Translations under genes and position numbers: made by a program
Shown here: piece after piece, positions 1-5,006 of the stretch
Position numbering within the stretch: position 1 is the stretch's first letter
How the letters are laid out: every line of letters starts with the position of its first letter
Notes under the pieces: model-generated
What the model saw: only the letters and a program-made list of their open reading frames with translations
The model's database searches: none
Told to the model about the DNA's origin: nothing
DNA from: Clostridiales bacterium UBA1206
Lineage (GTDB): Bacteria > Bacillota > Clostridia > Oscillospirales > CAG-382
Assembly: GCA_002310055.1 (NCBI GenBank)
Contig: DBXS01000031.1
Location: 81,753 to 87,297 of the forward strand
Direction: 5' to 3'
DNA length: 5,545 nt

Positions 1-605
1 GCGATATTCTGGTTGTGCGTGACGATGACGATCGTCTTGCCGTAATTTTTCGCCATATCGAGCAGGAGCTTCAATACCATAACTCCTGTTTCGGAATCCA
101 AAGCGCCCGTCGGCTCGTCACAGAGAAGGATCTTCGGATTTTTGCAAAGCGCGCGGGCGATAGAGATGCGCTGCTGTTCGCCGCCCGAAAGCTCAGACGG
201 GAAGTTGTTCAGATGGTCGAGAAGTCCGACCTTGCCGATCATATCTTTTGCGCCGAGCGCGTTTTCGGATATTTCGGAAACGAGTTTGACGTTTTCGTAT
301 ACCGTCAGCGTCGGGATGAGATTATAAAACTGGAACACGAAACCGACGGTGGATGCGCGGTAGTCGGCAAGCTCGTTATCGGTCAGTTTGGAAATATCCG
401 AGCCCGAAACGGTGATCGTCCCTTCGGTCGGGCTGTCAAGCCCGCCGAGCAGGTTGAGCAGCGTGCTTTTCCCTGCTCCGGAAGGGCCGAGGATGACGAC
501 GAACTTGCCTTCGTCGAGCGTAAAGCTGACGTGATCGAGAGCGTGAAGCTCGTGATCGCCGCTCGTATAGATCTTTGTAACGTTATCAAATTGTACGATA
601 GACAT
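1..605 (-). CDS. ABC transporter ATP-binding protein, MacB/LolD type (C-terminus cut by window edge)
   Basis: This is the cytoplasmic ATPase subunit of an ABC transporter, which hydrolyses ATP to drive a partner permease. The visible 201 residues hold nearly the whole nucleotide-binding domain: Walker A GPSGAGKS (40-47), Q-loop Gln92 in a VGFVFQFYNL segment, signature LSGGEQQR (139-146), Walker B ILLCDEPTG (159-167, Asp163/Glu164), D-loop ALDS (168-171) and H-loop His197. The stretch around residues 75-106 (NELADYR, then the Q-loop, then LIPTLTVYENV) is characteristic of the MacB/LolD/YknY group, whose partners are FtsX/MacB-like permeases acting on peptides, lipoproteins or drugs. Members are about 225-250 residues, so only the last 30-50 are missing. 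The start ATG at 605 has a CGGAGG site 6 nt upstream, and the ZIP gene stops 17 nt before it, so the two are probably co-transcribed. A permease is expected just beyond the left edge. Substrate unknown; a metal link is only suggested by context. Confidence 0.95.
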   Translation of the reverse strand, partial: MSIVQFDNVTKIYTSGDHELHALDHVSFTLDEGKFVVILGPSGAGKSTLLNLLGGLDSPTEGTITVSGSDISKLTDNELADYRASTVGFVFQFYNLIPTLTVYENVKLVSEISENALGAKDMIGKVGLLDHLNNFPSELSGGEQQRISIARALCKNPKILLCDEPTGALDSETGVMVLKLLLDMAKNYGKTIVIVTHNQNI

Positions 606-622
606 TTTATACCTCCGATATA

Positions 623-1405
623 TTATCCGAGCGCCACGTCGAGCGCCATCATTGACGAAAAACCGAGCGCGAACATCAGGACGCCCGCGTTGGAATGCTC
701 GCCCGAAGACATTTCGGGGATGAGCTCTTCCACTACGACGTACATCATCGCACCCGCTGCGAACGAGAGCAGATACGGCATAGCCGGCACGAACAGACCT
801 GCGAAAAGCAGAGTGAGCAGCGCGCCCGCCGGTTCGACCGCGCCCGAAAGCACGCCGTAGAGGAAGGCTTTGCCCGTGCTTCCGCCTTCAGCCTTGAGCG
901 GCATAGAGACGATGGCGCCTTCCGGGAAGTTCTGTATGGCGATCCCGAGCGCGAGCGCGAAAGCGCCGCCCGCCGTGATCTCTGCCGTGCCGGAAATCAG
1001 CCCGGCGTACACCACGCCGACCGCCATACCTTCCGGGATATTGTGCAGCGTGACCGCGAGCACCATCATAGTGGTCCTCTTGGCTTTGCTTTTCAGTCCT
1101 TCGGCTTTGTCGGCGTTGGGATGCAGATGCGGGATGATCTTATCCAGCAGAAGCAGAAATCCCATGCCGAGCCAGAAACCGGTAAAAGCGGGCAGGAACG
1201 CCCATCCGCCGATGTCTGCGCATTGTTCCATGGCGGGGATGAGAAGGCTCCAGACGGACGCCGCGACCATTACGCCCGCCGCGAATCCGGTGAGCGCGCG
1301 CTGAACGGTCTGATTCAGTTCTTTTTTCATAAAGAACACGCACGCCGCGCCGAGCGACGTCCCGACGAACGGGACGGCGATCCCCGCAAAAACGTTTAAA
1401 AGCAT
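623..1405 (-). CDS. ZIP-family divalent metal transporter (GufA/ZupT-like)
   Basis: This inner-membrane transporter imports divalent metals (Zn, Fe, Mn or similar) into the cytoplasm. The 260-residue protein has about eight hydrophobic segments (roughly 4-25, 35-58, 68-90, 112-137, 146-170, 178-204, 210-228, 240-258). The binuclear metal-site motifs are intact: HNIPEG (121-126) in TM4, QNFPEG (158-163) in TM5, and Glu191 in an EPAGA motif of TM6. The TM3-TM4 loop carries His93 and His95, a short version of the His-rich ZIP loop. The length is normal and no residue looks broken. The start ATG at 1405 has a GGAGG site with 7 nt spacing. The gene follows the feo operon on the same strand after a hairpin and precedes the ABC ATPase by 17 nt. 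I see no good promoter in the 77-bp gap, so transcription may come by read-through from feo, which would make it iron-controlled. Family certain; metal specificity cannot be read from sequence. Confidence 0.95.
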   Translation of the reverse strand: MLLNVFAGIAVPFVGTSLGAACVFFMKKELNQTVQRALTGFAAGVMVAASVWSLLIPAMEQCADIGGWAFLPAFTGFWLGMGFLLLLDKIIPHLHPNADKAEGLKSKAKRTTMMVLAVTLHNIPEGMAVGVVYAGLISGTAEITAGGAFALALGIAIQNFPEGAIVSMPLKAEGGSTGKAFLYGVLSGAVEPAGALLTLLFAGLFVPAMPYLLSFAAGAMMYVVVEELIPEMSSGEHSNAGVLMFALGFSSMMALDVALG

Positions 1406-1413
1406 TATATTTC

Positions 1414-1441
1414 CTCCGGGGTTTCAGAATAAACCCGGGAG
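1414..1441 (-). promoter_or_regulatory. Potential SD-sequestering hairpin in front of the ZIP gene
   Basis: In the minus-strand RNA, CTCCCGGGTTT (1441-1431) can pair with AAACCCCGGAG (1424-1414) across a 6-nt loop, with 10 of 11 positions paired. The downstream arm contains four of the five bases of the GGAGG ribosome binding site (1417-1413). The upstream arm is also the 3' arm of the terminator-like hairpin at 1434-1468, so the two structures exclude each other. The pairing is seen directly; a regulatory role is inference. Confidence 0.4.
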
Positions 1442-1468
1442 CAAACGCTTTTTACGCCTGTTCCCGGG
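1426..1468 (-). terminator. Probable rho-independent terminator (or leaky attenuator) after the feo operon
   Basis: On the minus strand, CCCGGGAACAGGCG (1468-1455) pairs with CGTTTGCTCCCGGG (1447-1434) around a 7-nt loop. There are 11 Watson-Crick pairs, two G-U pairs and one A-C mismatch. A short T-rich tail, TTTATTCT, follows at 1433-1426. It lies 14 nt after the stop of the Cys-rich gene and before the ZIP gene. The U-tract is interrupted, so partial read-through into ZIP is likely, especially as no promoter is evident between them. Confidence 0.65.
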
Positions 1469-1482
1469 CCGGAAAACTAGTT

Positions 1483-1662
1483 TTATTTCTTCTTTTTGCC
1501 GCAGCAGGAGCAGCTCATACCGCACGTGCCGCAGTTCCCCGTGCAGCCGCCATTATTGTTCTTTTTGTCTTTTACGACTGAATACACGGCGAATCCGAGC
1601 ATAAGCAGCACCGCCGCGACTGTCGCTATGGTGAGCGCGTTATCCGCGATCCAGGCAAACAC
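1483..1662 (-). CDS. FeoB-associated Cys-rich membrane protein (GTG start)
   Basis: This is a 59-residue protein with an N-terminal membrane helix (about residues 10-30), a short Lys/Asn linker, a Cys-rich tail CTGNCGTCGMSCSCCG (40-55) with six cysteines, and a terminal Lys4. This architecture and the place right after feoB match the small FeoB-associated Cys-rich membrane protein family common in Firmicutes. Its biochemical role is not settled; the cysteines suggest metal binding or redox handling at the cytoplasmic or membrane surface near FeoB, which is inference. The start is a GTG at 1662 with an AAGGAG site 9 nt upstream. A search that allows only ATG would miss this gene, because the only internal ATGs fall within or after the helix. 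It begins 27 nt after the feoB stop and is surely part of the feo operon. The terminator-like hairpin follows 14 nt after its stop. Confidence 0.9.
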   Translation of the reverse strand: MFAWIADNALTIATVAAVLLMLGFAVYSVVKDKKNNNGGCTGNCGTCGMSCSCCGKKKK

Positions 1663-1671
1663 GGTGATCGA

Positions 1672-1677
1672 CTCCTT
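1672..1677 (-). promoter_or_regulatory. RBS deciding the GTG start of the Cys-rich gene
   Basis: AAGGAG on the minus strand lies 9 nt upstream of GTG at 1662. It lies in the 27-nt gap after the feoB stop. No in-frame ATG lies close to it, which supports the GTG as start. Confidence 0.75.
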
Positions 1678-1689
1678 TCGAAGACGCTT

Positions 1690-4209
1690 TCAGACTTTGA
1701 CTTCCTTGGTGAGTCTGGAAGCTTCTTTGTATTTTTTGAAGAACAGCATATAGATCATAAGTCCGAGCAGCGCGAACGCGAAGACGAGGGATATCACGTT
1801 GACCGCGGTCCCGGCGCCGGAATCGAGGTTGCCGGTGAAGAGGTTGCCGAACTGGTTGATCATAAGCGCTATCGCGTACGCAAAGCCGCATTCATAGCCG
1901 ATGGCGAACCAGGTCCAGCCCGCGTTGTTCATTTCGCGCCGGATGGCTCCGATCGCCGCGAAGCAGGGGGCGCAGAGCAGATTGAACACGAGGAACGAGA
2001 AGCCCGCGATCTGCGGCACAGCGAACGAGGCTTTGATGCCCGCCCAGTCGCCGTAGAGTATGCCCATAGTGCCGACTATGTTTTCCTTTGCGACAAGTCC
2101 GGTGACAGACGCGACCGCCGCTTTCCAGTTGCCCCAACCGAGAGGCGCGAAGATCCAGGCGATACCTTTACCGATATATGAAAGGATGGAATATTCCATC
2201 TCCTCTTCCGTAAGCATCCTGAACGAGCCTTCGATCCAGCCGAAATAAGACGTGAACCAGACCACAACGGTAGAAAGCAGTATGATGGTGCCGGCTTTTT
2301 TGATGAACGACCAGCCGCGCTCCCACATAGAGCGGAGGACGTTCTTAAGCGTGGGCAGGTGATAAGCGGGGAGTTCCATAACGAACGGGGCGGGATCGCC
2401 GGCGAAACGCGACGTCTTTTTGAGCATTATGCCGGATACGATTATCGCCGCCATACCGATGAAGTACGCCGAAACGGCGATCCAGGGGGATTTTCCGAAC
2501 AGCGCGCCGGCTATCATAGCGATGAACGGCAGCTTGGCGCCGCACGGGATAAATGTGGTGGTCATTATAGTCATACGGCGGTCGCGTTCGTTTTCTATAG
2601 TACGCGAAGCCATTATGCCCGGGATACCGCATCCTGTGCCGACGAGCATAGGTATGAACGATTTGCCCGAAAGCCCGAATTTTCTGAACACGCGGTCGAG
2701 CACGAACGCTATGCGCGCCATATAGCCGCACCCTTCGAGGAACGCGAGCAGGAAGAACAGGACGAACATCTGCGGTACGAATCCGAGCACCGCGCCAACG
2801 CCGGCTACGATACCATCCTGTATGAGGCCGTAAAGCCACTGAGGAACTCGTGCGTTCCCTTCGCTGTCGAGCAGCGCTTTATCTATCAAAGCGGGAACGC
2901 CGGGCACCCAGACGCCGTCGTCAGCCGGATCGGGTTCGTCGAACCCCTTCTCTTCAAAATATGCGACTGCCTGCTTAAAGGTCAACGCGTTGACGTCTTC
3001 GTCGGCGTCGTCCGGAACGGTATCGAAATACACGGTGACGGTATTCACCTCGAGCGTCTCGTCGTCCGTGACTTCCGTTTCGGCGGAGGATTTGTCCGAA
3101 GTGTAGTTTTTGAGAGTTTCCAAAAGCGTATCCGCGTCGAAATCTTCGTCTTCGGTATCGAATTCTATTCCGTACGCCGCGAGCGCGGTGACCGCGGACG
3201 AATAGGTTTCGGTTTTTTCTTCATAAGCGGCGCTTCCTATGCCGAACAGGTGGTAGCCGTCGCCGAACAGGCCGTCGTTCGCCCAGTCGGTGGCGAAAGA
3301 GCCGACCGTGACCATCGCTATGTAATAGACGAGGAACATAACGACAGCGAATATGGGGAGCCCCAGCCATCTGTTGGTGACGATCTTATCGATCTTGTCG
3401 CTCTTAGTTAGCTTTTTTTCGGCCTTCTTTTTGTAGCACGCCTTGATGACTTCGGCAATATAGATATATCTTTCATTGGTGATGATGCTTTCGGCGTCGT
3501 CGTCGAGTTCCGTTTCCGCCGCTTTGACGTCTTCTTCGATATGCGCGAGCGTTTCGGGGGAGATATTCAGCTGCTCCAGCACCTTTTCGTCGCGTTCGAA
3601 TATCTTGACCGCGTACCAGCGCTGCTGCTCTTCGGGCAGGTCGTGGACGACGGCTTCTTCGATATGCGCGAGCGCGTGCTCGACCGGCCCCGAAAAAGTG
3701 TGCTGCGGAATGGTCTTTCCGTTTTTGGCGGCGTTGATTGCGGCTTCGGCCGCTTCGGCGATGCCCGTCTCCTTGAGCGCGGAGATCTCGACTACGGGGC
3801 AGCCGATCTGCCTTGAAAGTTCGGCGACGTTGATCTTATCGCCTTCTTTTTTGACGACGTCCATCATATTGACGGCGACGACCACCGGGATGCCGAGTTC
3901 GGTCAGCTGGGTGGTGAGATAAAGGTTCCTTTCGAGGTTGGTGCCGTCGACGATATTGAGTATTGCGTCGGGGCGTTCGCCGATAAGGTAGTTCCTGGCG
4001 ACGACTTCTTCCAACGTGTAGGGCGAAAGCGAATAGATGCCGGGAAGGTCGGTCACGACTACGCCTTCGTGCTTTTTGAGTTTGCCTTCCTTTTTTTCGA
4101 CGGTCACGCCCGGCCAGTTGCCTACGAACTGGTTCGAGCCCGTCAGCGCGTTGAACAGCGTGGTCTTTCCGCTGTTGGGGTTGCCCGCGAGGGCGATCCT
4201 TATATCCAT
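1690..4209 (-). CDS. feoB: Ferrous iron transporter FeoB with large acidic extracytoplasmic insert
   Basis: FeoB is the inner-membrane Fe(II) importer with a cytosolic GTPase domain. The G domain is complete: G1 GNPNSGKT (9-16), G2 Thr36, G3 DLPG (54-57), G4 NMMD (114-117) and G5 SALK (143-146). A helical spacer runs to about 275 and TM1 covers about 283-303. The membrane core has the conserved gate-type elements GTGCGIPGIMASRTIEN (524-540, Cys527), PCGAKLPF (555-562, Cys556), LVAKENIVGT (705-714) and LCAPCFAAIGAIRREM (745-760). At 839 residues it is longer than most Firmicute FeoB proteins. The extra length sits between TM1 and the next membrane segment (about 315-440), where 330-431 holds 32 Asp/Glu, five Lys and no Arg or His. 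The start ATG at 4209 has an AGGAAG site 8 nt upstream. The gene lies 79 nt after feoA2 and 27 nt before the Cys-rich gene. No frameshift is seen. Confidence 0.98.
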   Translation of the reverse strand: MDIRIALAGNPNSGKTTLFNALTGSNQFVGNWPGVTVEKKEGKLKKHEGVVVTDLPGIYSLSPYTLEEVVARNYLIGERPDAILNIVDGTNLERNLYLTTQLTELGIPVVVAVNMMDVVKKEGDKINVAELSRQIGCPVVEISALKETGIAEAAEAAINAAKNGKTIPQHTFSGPVEHALAHIEEAVVHDLPEEQQRWYAVKIFERDEKVLEQLNISPETLAHIEEDVKAAETELDDDAESIITNERYIYIAEVIKACYKKKAEKKLTKSDKIDKIVTNRWLGLPIFAVVMFLVYYIAMVTVGSFATDWANDGLFGDGYHLFGIGSAAYEEKTETYSSAVTALAAYGIEFDTEDEDFDADTLLETLKNYTSDKSSAETEVTDDETLEVNTVTVYFDTVPDDADEDVNALTFKQAVAYFEEKGFDEPDPADDGVWVPGVPALIDKALLDSEGNARVPQWLYGLIQDGIVAGVGAVLGFVPQMFVLFFLLAFLEGCGYMARIAFVLDRVFRKFGLSGKSFIPMLVGTGCGIPGIMASRTIENERDRRMTIMTTTFIPCGAKLPFIAMIAGALFGKSPWIAVSAYFIGMAAIIVSGIMLKKTSRFAGDPAPFVMELPAYHLPTLKNVLRSMWERGWSFIKKAGTIILLSTVVVWFTSYFGWIEGSFRMLTEEEMEYSILSYIGKGIAWIFAPLGWGNWKAAVASVTGLVAKENIVGTMGILYGDWAGIKASFAVPQIAGFSFLVFNLLCAPCFAAIGAIRREMNNAGWTWFAIGYECGFAYAIALMINQFGNLFTGNLDSGAGTAVNVISLVFAFALLGLMIYMLFFKKYKEASRLTKEVKV

Positions 4210-4250
4210 AATAAATGCTTCCTTTCTGCTCGGTTTTTGAGCTTTGAACG

Positions 4251-4266
4251 GCCGGCGCGCGCCGGC
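4251..4266. repeat. Perfect 16-bp GC palindrome between feoA2 and feoB
   Basis: GCCGGCGCGCGCCGGC is its own reverse complement and lies in the 79-bp gap between feoA2 and feoB. In RNA it would fold as a 6-bp all-GC stem with a GCGC tetraloop. No U-tract follows on the minus strand, so it is not a typical terminator. It may act as an mRNA-stabilising or processing hairpin that sets the feoA:feoB ratio, or as a partial pause; this is inference. Confidence 0.6.
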
Positions 4267-4288
4267 TGACGCCTGAAAAAATGCGATT

Positions 4289-4510
4289 TTACTCTACTTC
4301 TATCATTTCCGCGTCGGCTTTGCGGATAGACAGCTCGTAATTCCTTACGGTGATCTCGATGGGATCGCCGAGCGGCGCCACCTTGCGGACGTATACGGGC
4401 GTCCTTTTGGTGATACCCATATCCATAATGCGCCTCTTGACCGCGCCTTCGCCGTGGAGTTTCACGACCGTGGCGGTCTCGCCTATCTTTACGTCTCTGA
4501 GCGTTTTCAT
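4289..4510 (-). CDS. feoA: FeoA-family protein (second copy)
   Basis: This is a 73-residue cytosolic SH3-like FeoA protein, thought to bind FeoB or modulate its activity. The segments GEGAVKRRIMDMGI (20-33) and VRKVAPLGDPIEITVRNYEL (41-60) are the hallmark of Firmicute FeoA, followed by the usual SIRKADAEMIEVE end. The length is normal and the domain is complete. The start ATG at 4510 follows a strong AAGGAGGAGG site. It lies 22 nt after the stop of feoA1 and 79 nt before feoB, so all three are one transcript. It is clearly diverged from feoA1, so the two are not a recent duplication. Confidence 0.95.
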   Translation of the reverse strand: MKTLRDVKIGETATVVKLHGEGAVKRRIMDMGITKRTPVYVRKVAPLGDPIEITVRNYELSIRKADAEMIEVE

Positions 4511-4532
4511 AGTTTCCTCCTCCTTATATCTT

Positions 4533-4745
4533 TTATACCATTATCCGTCTCGCCAGTTCGTCGCTTATCGCCACGCGCGATTCCTTGACTTTGACGATGA
4601 CGTTTTCGCCGAGCGTGTTGACTATGAGCACTTCCCCTCCGACGTTGAAGCCGAGGTTTTCGAGATGCTGCCTGATCTCCGGCGATCCGCCGATCTTTTT
4701 TATGATCTGCGGTTCTTCTTTTTCTGCTAAGCTGAGCGGTATCAT
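4533..4745 (-). CDS. feoA: FeoA-family protein (first copy)
   Basis: This 70-residue FeoA-domain protein is the first gene of the operon. It shows the FeoA pattern KKIGGSPEIRQHLENLGF (16-33) followed by a beta-rich SH3-like part with GENVIVKVKESRVAIS (46-61) and ELARRIMV at the end. The RQHLENLGF helix corresponds to KRRIMDMGI in the second copy. The start ATG at 4745 has a GGGAGGAAG site ending 5 nt upstream. The leader from the predicted transcription start is about 110 nt and contains three operator-like dyads, so this is the gene directly exposed to the metal regulator. Two-FeoA operons of this kind are common in Clostridia. Why two diverged FeoA proteins are kept is not evident from the sequence. 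Confidence 0.93.
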   Translation of the reverse strand: MIPLSLAEKEEPQIIKKIGGSPEIRQHLENLGFNVGGEVLIVNTLGENVIVKVKESRVAISDELARRIMV

Positions 4746-4765
4746 ATTACTTCCTCCCGGCGTGC

Positions 4766-4783
4766 GATCAGCATATGCTAACC
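4766..4783. promoter_or_regulatory. Operator-like site 1 (degenerate)
   Basis: GATCAGC-ATAT-GCTAACC has a perfect right half-site, and its left half matches GGTTAGC at 5 of 7 positions. Its centre is 35 bp from site 2. It lies in the feoA1 leader at about +73 to +90, just upstream of the ribosome binding site. It is the weakest of the four. Confidence 0.5.
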
Positions 4784-4800
4784 GTATGCCTTAAATAATA

Positions 4801-4818
4801 GGTTAGCTTTGGCTAACC
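4801..4818. promoter_or_regulatory. Operator-like site 2 (perfect 7-4-7 dyad)
   Basis: GGTTAGC-TTTG-GCTAACC is a perfect dyad whose half-site resembles the GGTTAG/CTAACC half-sites of DtxR/IdeR iron boxes, but with a 4-bp centre. It lies at about +38 to +55 of the feoA1 transcript. It is likely bound by the adjacent DtxR-family protein. Confidence 0.75.
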
Positions 4819-4828
4819 GCATTCCCTG

Positions 4829-4855
4829 AAAAAACGGTTAGCATTCCCTAACCGT
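4829..4855 (-). promoter_or_regulatory. Terminator-like hairpin at +1 of the feo transcript
   Basis: In minus-strand RNA, site 3 would fold as ACGGTTAG (4855-4848), a loop GGAATG, then CTAACCGT (4841-4834). The final T of the stem starts a run of six T (4834-4829). This has the form of an intrinsic terminator ending about 27 nt after the predicted start. It may be only a by-product of the operator dyad, or an early attenuator. Confidence 0.4.
4834..4855. promoter_or_regulatory. Operator-like site 3 (extended dyad at the feo transcription start)
   Basis: GGTTAGC-ATTC-CCTAACC is flanked by AC on the left and GT on the right, so the dyad extends to 22 bp with one mismatched pair. Its end coincides with the predicted +1 of the feoA1 transcript, a place where a bound repressor would block initiation or escape. 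A 9-bp direct repeat, GCATTCCCT, occurs here (4841-4849) and at 4819-4827, between sites 2 and 3. Confidence 0.7.
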
Positions 4856-4860
4856 CCTAT

Positions 4861-4889
4861 ATTATAGTTAGCGTGTGCTAACTTGTCAA
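4861..4889 (-). promoter_or_regulatory. feoA: Sigma-A promoter of the feo operon
   Basis: On the minus strand, TTGACA (4889-4884) is separated by exactly 17 bp from TATAAT (4866-4861). Both hexamers are perfect consensus. The predicted start is at about 4855, giving a 110-nt leader before feoA1. Operator site 4 fills the spacer and site 3 begins at the predicted start, so the promoter should be strong and tightly repressible. Confidence 0.9.
4866..4883. promoter_or_regulatory. Operator-like site 4 (perfect dyad inside the feo promoter spacer)
   Basis: AGTTAGC-GTGT-GCTAACT is a perfect dyad. It occupies the whole spacer between the -35 (4884-4889) and -10 (4861-4866) elements of the minus-strand promoter and overlaps one base of the -10. 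Binding here would directly exclude RNA polymerase. Confidence 0.8.
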
Positions 4890-4940
4890 GGGTTTTTGCA
4901 AAAAAAGTGGCATAAAAATAAAAGTTTTTTGTTTGCCGTA

Positions 4941-4969
4941 TTGAAAAAGCGCCGTTTATGCTGTATAAT
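4941..4969 (+). promoter_or_regulatory. Sigma-A promoter of the DtxR-family regulator gene
   Basis: TTGAAA (4941-4946), a 17-bp spacer and TATAAT (4964-4969) form a near-consensus promoter, with a predicted start near 4976 and a leader of about 31 nt. No GGTTAGC-type dyad overlaps it. The nearest, site 4, is centred about 67 bp upstream of the -35, so strong autoregulation by promoter occlusion is not expected. Confidence 0.85.
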
Positions 4970-4993
4970 GAATAAAAAGGAACGAACAGCAGA

Positions 4994-5000
4994 GGGAGGA
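4994..5000 (+). promoter_or_regulatory. RBS deciding the start of the regulator gene
   Basis: GGGAGGA lies 6 nt upstream of ATG 5007. The same frame stays open upstream to ATG 4875, but that ATG and the one at 4968 lie before, or inside, the promoter -10 and lack a comparable site. The start at 5007 is therefore preferred. Confidence 0.85.
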
Positions 5001-5006
5001 CTGAAT

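Noticed and set aside
15..860. Plus-strand open frame of 281 codons across the ABC and ZIP genes
   Set aside because: It runs antisense over two real genes and their intergenic gap, and its composition is that of a reverse-frame shadow.
695..1399. Plus-strand open frame of 234 codons opposite the ZIP gene
   Set aside because: The product is extremely Arg/His/Glu-rich and mirrors ZIP codons; there is no start context.
2359..3411. Long plus-strand open frame (350 codons) opposite feoB
   Set aside because: It is antisense to a complete and motif-rich FeoB. The translation is rich in Arg, His and Glu, with no recognisable domain, hydrophobic pattern or ribosome binding site. It is a codon-bias shadow.
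4746..4855. Riboswitch in the feoA1 leader
   Set aside because: The leader is about 110 nt but its structure is fully explained by repeated operator dyads. No known metal or cofactor aptamer pattern was recognised.
4875..5006. N-terminal extension of the DtxR-family regulator to ATG 4875
   Set aside because: The extension covers the -35 and -10 elements of the predicted promoter, lacks a ribosome binding site, and family members begin near the chosen Met. ATG 5007 has GGGAGGA at good spacing.
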